The notes under the pieces are model-generated. The model was not told the origin of the DNA, did no database searches, and worked only from the letters and a program-made list of their open reading frames with translations. Shown here one piece after another: positions 14,224-19,440 of a stretch of DNA of 19,440 nt. Position numbers and translations under genes: made by a program. The stretch is from SZUA-451 sp034721895 (GTDB lineage Bacteria > Campylobacterota > Campylobacteria > Campylobacterales > Sulfurovaceae). The stretch is from the NCBI GenBank assembly GCA_034721895.1, contig JAYEND010000074.1, positions 1-19,440 on the forward strand, written 5' to 3'. Every line of letters begins with the position of its first letter. Position 1 is the stretch's first letter.

Positions 14224-16446
14224 CTAAAGGTCCTGCTCGATCACTCCGGCAAATGTGCCAAAATAGATATCCTTCAATCGACCCATAGATATCCCAACAT
14301 CATTGACCAAGACCTTATCGCCGTCCGTTCTGCCGATATTCTCAATCTTCAACCCAAGATCCATCGCCATCCTGACAACAGTTTCGACATCTCCATACTG
14401 TACTTCCAGCAGTGCCCTGCTTTGACTCTCATCGAATATATCTCTACTCTCATCGACAGCGATATTGACTGTGGCCCCCTTGCCCGATACAGTAGCCATC
14501 TTTGACACGGCAATAGCGATTCCACCGACATTCACATCCTTGGCAGACTGAAGCAGACCTTTTTTATTTGCATCGATCACCAGTTGCCAGAGTTTTAACT
14601 CCTGAGTATAATCGATCGGGGCGAGTGATCCTGCCGTCTCACCGAAAAGCTCTTTGAGATAGAGGCTTCCTCCGAATTCTCCCGTCGTCGTTCCAACCAG
14701 CAGGATCTGATTCCCCTCCTCCTGAAAAACACTTGGGAGAACACGATGCTCATCTTCATTGACCCCTACCATGACGATCGTGGGTGTCGGGAAGACACTC
14801 ACGCCATTGGTCTCATTATAGAGAGAGACGTTTCCGCTGACAACAGGAGTGGTCAACTCGGCACACGCCTCTTTGATCCCTTCACATGCCTGAGCAAACT
14901 GCCACATCACTTCCGGATTCTCCGGGTTACCAAAGTTAAGACAATCGGTGATCGCCAACGGCTGTGCTCCACTCATCGCTACGTTTCGGCCACTCTCGAT
15001 CACCGCCAGCGCTCCCCCCTTGAACGGATCGATATAGCAATATCTCGGGTTGCAGTCTGAACTCATCGCCAATGCTTTACCATTTTCTTTGACACGGACA
15101 GAACTGGCATCCAGTGAACCAGGCGCCTTGGTCGTATTGGTCTGCACCATCGAATCATATTGATTATAGACCCAGGCCTTGTCCACCACTTCGATCGAAG
15201 AGAGTAGTTTCTCAAAGGCTTCCTGATCATTAATCTTTGGATAGGAGTTTACAGTTTTGCTATTTATCGCATCCAGATACCCCGGACGCTTGGTCGGACG
15301 ATCCAGGATCGGTGCTTCTTCACTGACAGGTGCGATCGGCATGTGTGCACATCGTTCCCCATGCCAGAAGAGCTCCATCATACCCGTGCCGGTCACTTCA
15401 CCCACGACCGCAGCATCAAGATCCCACTTTTCAAAGATATCGATGATCGCCTGTTCACTCCCCTTCTTGGCGCATATCAGCATGCGCTCCTGTGACTCTG
15501 AAAGCATAAAGTCATATGGTGTCATCCCCTCTTCGCGTGCAGGTATTTGATCGAGGTTCATGATCATCCCCGATCCGCTTCGTCCTGCCATTTCAAAGGC
15601 TGAACTGGTCAATCCTGCCGCACCCATATCCTGGATTCCGACAACATGGTCGGTTTTGAAAAGTTCCAGGCAGGCTTCAAGCAGCAGCTTCTCTGTAAAA
15701 GGATCTCCCACCTGCACGGTCGGACGAAGTGATTTACTCTCTTCGGTAAAGCTGTCCGAGCTCATGACTGCCCCACCGAGACCATCACGGCCTGTCTTTG
15801 ATCCGACATACATAACTGGGTTGCCCACACCTTCAGCAATACCCAGGAAAATCTCATCAGATTTTGCCAATCCAAGCGCAAAAGCGTTGACGAGGATATT
15901 GCCATTATAGCTCTCATCAAAGCTCATTTCACCACCGATAGTCGGTACACCCATACAGTTACCGTAACTTCCGATCCCATCGACGACACCGCGAACCAGG
16001 TGTCGCTGATAGCGGGCTATGTCACTGTCACTTTCGACATCTCCAAAACGAAGAGCGTTAAGATTGGCTACCGGACGTGCTCCCATTGTAAAAACATCCC
16101 TCAGTATACCACCAACACCGGTCGCTGCACCCTGAAAAGGTTCAATAAAACTTGGGTGGTTGTGACTCTCCATCTTAAAGACAGCAGCCATCCCATTACC
16201 GATATCGATAACACCGGCATTTTCACCCGGGCCCTGTATCACCCATGGAGCTTCGGTCGGGAAACCATTGAGATACTTCTTGCTCGATTTATACGAACAG
16301 TGCTCCGACCACATAGCCGAAAATATACCTATCTCAACCAAGTTTGGCTCTCTTCCATCCAGTATCTGTTTGATATGATCATAGTCTGCAAGACTCAGTT
16401 TGTGGGCCTTGAGAACGTCTTCGATATTTTCCAGTTGTTGTGGCAT
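14224..16446 (-). CDS. purL: Phosphoribosylformylglycinamidine synthase, PurL subunit
   Basis: A 740-residue cytosolic enzyme that converts FGAR to FGAM with ATP and ammonia delivered by PurQ. The size is that of the small PurL which works with separate PurS and PurQ; neither is in the window. The sequence has the tandem AIRS-type N/C domain repeat. Motifs include MWSEHCSYKSSKKYL (45-59), GPGENAGVIDIGNGMAAVFK, the catalytic His region ESHNHPSF (93-100), GAATGVGGILRDVFTMGARP, and DMGAAGLTSS. The second half repeats the pattern with SSDCNPRYCYIDPFKGG and TPVVSGNVSLYNE. The ATG has AAAGGA 8 nt upstream and TATAAT about 37 nt upstream. It is convergent with the antiporter gene. Confidence 0.97.
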   Translation of the reverse strand: MPQQLENIEDVLKAHKLSLADYDHIKQILDGREPNLVEIGIFSAMWSEHCSYKSSKKYLNGFPTEAPWVIQGPGENAGVIDIGNGMAAVFKMESHNHPSFIEPFQGAATGVGGILRDVFTMGARPVANLNALRFGDVESDSDIARYQRHLVRGVVDGIGSYGNCMGVPTIGGEMSFDESYNGNILVNAFALGLAKSDEIFLGIAEGVGNPVMYVGSKTGRDGLGGAVMSSDSFTEESKSLRPTVQVGDPFTEKLLLEACLELFKTDHVVGIQDMGAAGLTSSAFEMAGRSGSGMIMNLDQIPAREEGMTPYDFMLSESQERMLICAKKGSEQAIIDIFEKWDLDAAVVGEVTGTGMMELFWHGERCAHMPIAPVSEEAPILDRPTKRPGYLDAINSKTVNSYPKINDQEAFEKLLSSIEVVDKAWVYNQYDSMVQTNTTKAPGSLDASSVRVKENGKALAMSSDCNPRYCYIDPFKGGALAVIESGRNVAMSGAQPLAITDCLNFGNPENPEVMWQFAQACEGIKEACAELTTPVVSGNVSLYNETNGVSVFPTPTIVMVGVNEDEHRVLPSVFQEEGNQILLVGTTTGEFGGSLYLKELFGETAGSLAPIDYTQELKLWQLVIDANKKGLLQSAKDVNVGGIAIAVSKMATVSGKGATVNIAVDESRDIFDESQSRALLEVQYGDVETVVRMAMDLGLKIENIGRTDGDKVLVNDVGISMGRLKDIYFGTFAGVIEQDL

Positions 16447-16482
16447 AGGAGGGTTCCTTTAGTATAAAAATAAATAGGATAT

Positions 16483-16488
16483 ATTATA
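16483..16488 (-). promoter_or_regulatory. -10 element of purL
   Basis: Minus-strand TATAAT about 37 bp before the purL ATG, in an AT-rich stretch. No clear -35. I find no purine-riboswitch-like core between it and the ATG; the leader is too short. Confidence 0.45.
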
Positions 16489-16514
16489 GATAAAAAGTGC
16501 TAAATAAGTGATGA

Positions 16515-16632
16515 GAAGCGTTAAGAAATCGTGAACTGCTTCACGATTTTAGCTTCGGAACCTAAGTGGTCGGAACGCAGTGAAGCCACGCAGGAACAAA
16601 CCTTTGAAAAGGACAGCCAGTTCCTATTTTTT
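16515..16632 (+). repeat. Structured intergenic element (candidate repeat or small RNA)
   Basis: Between the divergent purL and dut genes. Part 1 is a long hairpin: AAATCGTGAA (16526-16535), loop CTGC, TTCACGATTT (16540-16549), closed farther out by GAAGC/GCTTC (16515-16519 / 16552-16556). Part 2 is closed by GGAAC (16557-16561) and GTTCC (16620-16624). Inside it are GTGG/CCAC (16566-16569 / 16586-16589) and CCTTT/AAAGG (16601-16605 / 16608-16612). A TATTTTTT tract follows on the plus strand. The tract makes a plus-strand RNA ending at about 16632 plausible; a dispersed intergenic repeat is the alternative. Confidence 0.5.
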
Positions 16633-16691
16633 ATTTACATGGTGCGGTAATAATGGTATCATTGCATAACAAGTTTACACAAGAGGTTAAG

Positions 16692-17369
16692 ATGAACAAA
16701 ATCAGCCAGATGCTAGCCCTGCAGCAACAGCTTAATGATACGACCAATGGTAAAGGCTGGGAAGATGGCATGACAAAAAACGGGAAGCTCATCGACTGGA
16801 AGCGCGCTTCCTATCTTGAGTGTGCCGAACTGATCGAATCCTATCCATGGAAACACTGGAAAAATATCAATGCGCAGCCTGATTATGACAATATCAAAAT
16901 CGAAGCAGTCGATATCTGGCACTTTATCATGAGTCAAATGTTACAGGATTATGCAAGAGAGAATCTGGGTACGATCGATGATCTCACAGTATCTATAGAG
17001 TTAATTGATAACTATCCTGAATTTAGCAGAGATCTCACCCCAACCACAAAAGACTATTATGAGCAGATAGAGACAGTGGAAGATCTCATGAGAGTACTAT
17101 TTTGTGATGAGAGTCCGGAGAAACTCATGCGGGCTTTTATAGAAGTAGCGGTACAGTCGGGACTAAACCTGGATAGCCTCTACCAGCTCTACATTGGCAA
17201 AAATATTCTGAACAAATTTAGACAAGATCATGGCTACAAAGAAGGGAGCTATATCAAAATGTGGAACGGTGAAGAGGACAATGTCGTGATGCAGCGTATT
17301 CTGGACAGGAATCCTGCTACGACACCTGGTGAGCTTTATAGGAGGCTTGAAGAAGCTTATCCTGAATGA
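16692..17369 (+). CDS. dut: Dimeric dUTPase (all-alpha NTP pyrophosphatase family)
   Basis: A 225-residue enzyme that hydrolyses dUTP to dUMP and PPi, keeping uracil out of DNA and supplying dUMP for thymidylate. It belongs to the all-alpha, MazG-related dimeric dUTPases (PF08761), not the trimeric type. The metal-binding helix pair is E43-x-x-E46 in YLECAELIESYPWKHWK and E71-x-x-D74 in IEAVDIWHF. The C-terminal part has LYIGKNILNKFRQDHGYKEG, typical of the Campylobacter jejuni-like enzymes, whose length (about 229) it matches. The frame opens at 16653, but the ATG at 16692 follows AAGAGGTTAAG and begins the conserved sequence. It is convergent with the antitoxin gene (8 nt apart). Confidence 0.9.
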   Translation: MNKISQMLALQQQLNDTTNGKGWEDGMTKNGKLIDWKRASYLECAELIESYPWKHWKNINAQPDYDNIKIEAVDIWHFIMSQMLQDYARENLGTIDDLTVSIELIDNYPEFSRDLTPTTKDYYEQIETVEDLMRVLFCDESPEKLMRAFIEVAVQSGLNLDSLYQLYIGKNILNKFRQDHGYKEGSYIKMWNGEEDNVVMQRILDRNPATTPGELYRRLEEAYPE

Positions 17370-17377
17370 CAGTAATT

Positions 17378-17641
17378 CTAATCTGTTGAAAGCTCTTTCT
17401 GCAGCAACATTTTTATCAAAGGCTGATAGGGCACATCCATTGTATTAGCCTTGACTTTAAGTTTTTCCAACATATCAGTCGGAAGTCTGAGCGATATAGT
17501 CTTCGTACTTTTTTTCAAATTTGGGAAACGAACAACTCTTGCTTGACTCAGATCAAAATAATCTGCCGTATCATGCGTTTCCCAAAATACCCTCTCTTCA
17601 TCTTCACTTTTGAATTTGGGAATCTCTTTGAATTTTTTCAT
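17378..17641 (-). CDS. BrnA/CopG-type antitoxin without visible toxin partner
   Basis: An 87-residue basic protein of the CopG-antitoxin family (PF12441, BrnA-like). Family marks are IPKFKSEDEERVFWETHDTA near the N-terminus and a ribbon-helix-helix-like end, TKTISLRLPTDMLEKLKVKA followed by DVPYQPLIKMLLQKEL. Such proteins bind the operator of their own operon as dimers and neutralise a BrnT-type RNase toxin, normally encoded just upstream. Here the upstream sequence has no BrnT-like frame; AT-rich DNA and REP repeats follow instead. AAAGGAG lies 11 nt before the ATG. It is either an orphan antitoxin left after loss of its toxin or one paired with an unrecognised small partner. Confidence 0.8.
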   Translation of the reverse strand: MKKFKEIPKFKSEDEERVFWETHDTADYFDLSQARVVRFPNLKKSTKTISLRLPTDMLEKLKVKANTMDVPYQPLIKMLLQKELSTD

Positions 17642-17665
17642 AATAAGGTTTCTCCTTTCGACTCA

Positions 17666-17728
17666 TTGGTCGTACTGATATGCATAATTGTTTTTATGTT
17701 AAATCTATAAAAATATGCTCACGACCAA
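17666..17728. repeat. Inverted repeat upstream of the antitoxin, possible operator
   Basis: TTGGTCGT (17666-17673) and its exact complement ACGACCAA (17721-17728) are separated by 47 bp, in the antitoxin promoter region. CopG-type antitoxins usually bind such short repeats, but the wide spacing makes this only a candidate. Confidence 0.3.
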
Positions 17729-17778
17729 CAACCTTATCCATTCTGTGCAACAGTTTTTTAGAAATTTGGTTTGTCAAC

Positions 17779-17814
17779 GCGTAGGGTGCGTATTCACGCA
17801 CCGATTGACATATC
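17779..17814 (+). repeat. REP copy A (GTAG-headed hairpin with 3' tail)
   Basis: GTAG, then stem GGTGCGT, loop ATTC, stem ACGCACC, at 17781-17802. The flanks GC on the left and GATTGACATATC on the right are shared with copy D. The whole 36 bp is identical to 18291-18326. Confidence 0.9.
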
Positions 17815-17894
17815 AAAAACATTGAACATTGGATTTATTCTACACAACATGTGTCATCATGACATAACGGTTTTATATGATTCTTTGGTTATTT

Positions 17895-17916
17895 GGTGCG
17901 TGATTACGCACCCTAC
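17895..17916 (-). repeat. REP copy B (inverted)
   Basis: Read on the minus strand: GTAG, GGTGCGT, loop AATC, ACGCACC. The stem is identical to copy A and only the loop differs. It lies immediately upstream of the transposase remnant. Confidence 0.88.
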
Positions 17917-17948
17917 GGGATGTATGATATTTTACAAATTGACATATT

Positions 17949-18215
17949 TTGACATCTTGTTTCCTGCACTATGCTAAACTTGGATATTTTACACGACATT
18001 GTGAACAAAAATATTATGCACATTTAGAGCAATCATTAAGCAGACACAAAAGAAATATGAAACCTGTATGGCAAAAAAGATTTTATGAGCATACCATCAG
18101 AAATGACAAGGATATGCATGAAAAATTACAATACATGTACCATAACCCGGTTAAACATCATTACACAAATAATCCAAAACAATGGAAATATTCGTCATTC
18201 GCCAAAAATACTTGA
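17949..18215 (+). pseudogene. REP-associated tyrosine transposase (RAYT/TnpA-REP) C-terminal remnant
   Basis: The last part of this frame, KPVWQKRFYEHTIRNDKDMH and onward through YMYHNPVKHHYTNNPKQWKY with SSF, is the characteristic C-terminal block of RAYT proteins (usual form: W-Q-R-R-F-W-E-H-x-I-R-D ... Y-I-H-x-N-P-V-K-H ... W-x-Y-S-S-F). Intact RAYTs have about 150-230 residues with an HUH motif in the N-terminal half. Here the open frame is only 88 codons and no HUH sequence is found upstream in any plus frame, so the 5' half is deleted. There is no ATG or ribosome binding site at the head; the frame opens at a TTG. REP copies B and C bracket it, the normal setting for a RAYT gene. It is almost certainly not functional. 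Confidence 0.82.
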
Positions 18216-18239
18216 CAGATTGTTTTTGTGATTGTTTTT

Positions 18240-18261
18240 GGTGCGTGGTTACGCACCCTAC
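18240..18261 (-). repeat. REP copy C (inverted)
   Basis: Read on the minus strand: GTAG, GGTGCGT, loop AACC, ACGCACC. It begins 24 bp after the transposase remnant stop and has the same orientation as copy B. Confidence 0.88.
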
Positions 18262-18290
18262 AGTATAATCCATCAGGCAATACACACAAT

Positions 18291-18326
18291 GCGTAGGGTG
18301 CGTATTCACGCACCGATTGACATATC
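18291..18326 (+). repeat. REP copy D (identical to copy A)
   Basis: GTAG-GGTGCGT-ATTC-ACGCACC at 18293-18314, with the same 12-bp tail GATTGACATATC as copy A. Copies C and D form a tail-to-head inverted pair 31 bp apart. Confidence 0.9.
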
Positions 18327-18350
18327 TTTTTTACATAAAAATGGAGTCGT

Positions 18351-19007
18351 TTACTGAATATTTCTACTGAGATCCTGCTCTACGACATCATTGCCGCTGA
18401 TAAAAACTTCAGTAGCAATACGGATATTTTTGCTGCTGCTATAGCCGCATTCATTACCGCAAACCACTGTTCCGATCAGGTAGTATCTGCCTGAAGGCAC
18501 ACCGTAAAAAGCAAAACCTCCATCATTATCCGATGCGGTGAATTTCAAATAGTTAAAGAGTCTCGAATCAGCCTTGCCCATTTTTTGCCCACTGACATAA
18601 CTCTCTTCATACCACTGTCTGGAGTAGCTCGTTACCGGATTGAGATAGAGTCTTGTCTTTGTGCCAAAAATCTTTTTGCCATAGGCATCCTGAATATAGA
18701 TATGTCCCTGTATGGTTCCCTTTCCTGTTCGTGCCAGGGCATTATACTCCGCGACAGGAAAAGCGATACGATTGACTGTTTGCGCGGCAACTGCTTCACC
18801 GGAACTTGTTACATCTTTATCGAGATCAGAGACATCTACATTGTCATTCTCATCTGCATCGATATTGGTATTCTCAGCCCACAAAGTGCCGCTGCCGTCA
18901 CTCGCTTGTTTTCCCTTTCCGACAGGAGCCGTTGGCTGTCCCACACAGGCAGTGAAGAAAAAAAATGCAGCAAACATGGTGCTGATGATGAAAAAATGCT
19001 TAAACAT
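18351..19007 (-). CDS. Lipoprotein with carboxypeptidase-regulatory-like beta domain
   Basis: A 218-residue exported lipoprotein. The signal sequence (MFKHFFIISTMFAAFFFFTA) ends at lipobox Cys 21 (FTAC). A low-complexity acidic linker follows (ENTNIDADENDNVDVSDLDK). The folded part begins near GTIQGHIYIQDAYGKKIFGT and continues to ASDNDGGFAFYGVPSGRYYL, the pattern of carboxypeptidase-regulatory-like/prealbumin-type beta sandwiches that often bind surface partners or act as structural modules. There is no enzymatic motif. Two Cys near the end (VVCGNECG) could form a disulfide. The frame extends to 19061, but the ATG at 19007 has AAAGGG nearby and starts the signal sequence. The role is unknown. 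Confidence 0.8.
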   Translation of the reverse strand: MFKHFFIISTMFAAFFFFTACVGQPTAPVGKGKQASDGSGTLWAENTNIDADENDNVDVSDLDKDVTSSGEAVAAQTVNRIAFPVAEYNALARTGKGTIQGHIYIQDAYGKKIFGTKTRLYLNPVTSYSRQWYEESYVSGQKMGKADSRLFNYLKFTASDNDGGFAFYGVPSGRYYLIGTVVCGNECGYSSSKNIRIATEVFISGNDVVEQDLSRNIQ

Positions 19008-19031
19008 AGATACCCTTTGATTATTTTTGTA

Positions 19032-19061
19032 ATTATACAGTTTTAATATTAGTGTAGGCAA
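19032..19061 (-). promoter_or_regulatory. Predicted promoter of the lipoprotein gene
   Basis: On the minus strand, -35 TTGCCT (19061-19056), an 18-bp spacer and -10 TATAAT (19037-19032), about 25 bp before the ATG at 19007. Confidence 0.55.
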
Positions 19062-19113
19062 CCTTAATTACCATCCTATTTTCCCAAGCAGAATTCCCCA
19101 AACATTTTACTAG

Positions 19114-19262
19114 TCCCATCGTCTGAGGCTGTGCAAGAACTTCTATTTTTGCTTTCGGGGCTTGGACTTCAGTCCAAGAGTCCCATGAAATGGGACATTG
19201 TTAATGCGACTGAAGTCGCATCCCCTAAAAATATGTAGTTCTTGCACTCTCTCTCGATGGGA
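19114..19262. repeat. 149-bp nested inverted-repeat element with three internal hairpins (MITE/REP-like)
   Basis: Outer arms TCCCATCG (19114-19121) and CGATGGGA (19255-19262). Next inward are GTGCAAGAACT (19131-19141) and AGTTCTTGCAC (19237-19247), 11 bp perfect, then ATTTTT/AAAAAT (19145-19150 / 19227-19232) and GGGG/CCCC (19157-19160 / 19222-19225). Within are three hairpins: CTTGGACT-TC-AGTCCAAG (19161-19178), GTCCCAT-GAA-ATGGGAC (19180-19196) and TGCGACT-GA-AGTCGCA (19205-19220). It holds no open frame of note. The shape is that of a four-way junction; a non-autonomous mobile repeat is the likeliest nature. Confidence 0.72.
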
Positions 19263-19357
19263 ATTCATACTTTAGTTTTTGTGTTGTGTGGAGTTTGTTT
19301 TGTTCATTGAGTTGATATATGCACCCCAGTTGGCACTTCCTCTCTTCGATCAGGGAG

Positions 19358-19425
19358 CGTTCCCATCGGGAACGAGGGAGGTAATTACCTCGTTTACTCC
19401 CCACCCGTCCCCGGTGGGGAACGAG
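19358..19425. repeat. Cluster of palindromes at the right edge (REP-like)
   Basis: CGTTCCC-ATC-GGGAACG (19358-19374), the loopless palindrome GAGGTAATTACCTC (19378-19391), and CCCCACC (19399-19405) with GGTGGGG (19413-19419), itself flanked by CTCGTT/AACGAG (19389-19394 / 19420-19425). GTTCCC...GGGAAC hairpins resemble widespread REP-type repeats. No gene is seen from 19263 to the edge; the element may continue outside. Confidence 0.55.
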
Positions 19426-19440
19426 TTAATATGGGTAACT

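Noticed and set aside
16447..16632. Purine riboswitch upstream of purL
   Set aside because: The structured part lies upstream of the likely purL -10, and nothing resembling the purine-riboswitch core is present between promoter and ATG.
17694..17822. A 42-codon minus-strand frame directly upstream of the antitoxin, considered as a remnant toxin
   Set aside because: It starts inside REP copy A and much of it is REP sequence. The remaining 26 residues (ending GREHIFIDLT) match no toxin family I know, and no ribosome binding site is seen.
17779..18326. CRISPR array
   Set aside because: Only four units with alternating orientation and unequal spacing (31 to over 300 bp); the units are hairpin REPs.
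19131..19247. tRNA gene (cloverleaf-like fold)
   Set aside because: The stems are too long, the loops have 2-3 nt, and there is no GTTCRA T-loop, no conserved D-loop and no plausible anticodon loop. It is a repeat, not a tRNA.

Overview
The window looks like chromosomal DNA of a free-living Campylobacterota (epsilonproteobacterial) bacterium, most likely a Sulfurovum/Sulfurimonas-type organism. This is inferred from gene content, not from a search. The clues are a cbpA-hspR heat-shock pair in the order known from Helicobacter and Campylobacter, a dimeric (MazG-like) dUTPase of the Campylobacter type, ribosome binding sites of the AAGGA type, and promoters recognised mainly by a (often TGn-extended) -10 box.

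Layout. 1-2165 (minus): a tight three-gene membrane operon, AI-2E family transporter, K+-channel-like protein, and a FUSC-family permease cut by the window edge. 2214-4441 (plus): a small coiled-coil protein, a cardiolipin synthase with two HKD motifs, and a glycine-zipper lipoprotein. 4518-6748 (minus): hspR and cbpA behind a promoter overlapped by a HAIR-like operator, then an exported rhodanese and a DUF4870-like membrane protein. 6829-8361 (minus): purH. 8504-12232: an N-acetylglucosamine block on alternating strands, with nagE (PTS EIICB, plus), crr-like EIIA plus a previously uncalled 33-residue membrane peptide (minus), a small exported protein of unknown function (plus), and nagA (minus). 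12380-14214 (plus): a membrane-anchored thioredoxin-fold-like protein and a CPA2 cation/proton antiporter. 14224-16446 (minus): purL. 16692-17369 (plus): dut. 17378-17641 (minus): an orphan BrnA/CopG-type antitoxin. 18351-19007 (minus): a lipoprotein with a carboxypeptidase-regulatory-like domain.

Functional links. NagE with the separate EIIA would import and phosphorylate GlcNAc, and NagA would deacetylate GlcNAc-6-P; EI, HPr and NagB are not in the window. PurH and PurL are separate steps of de novo IMP synthesis. HspR very likely represses its own operon.

The accessory part is 16.5-19.4 kb. Four copies of a GTAG-headed REP hairpin (perfect 7-bp stem, variable loop) are arranged around a 5'-truncated REP-associated tyrosine transposase (RAYT) remnant, a decayed REPtron. 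A 149-bp nested inverted-repeat element with three internal hairpins lies at 19114-19262, a further hairpin cluster at 19358-19425, and a structured, U-tract-ended intergenic element at 16515-16632. These repeats, the 33-aa EIIA-coupled peptide and the HAIR site are the observations most worth following.
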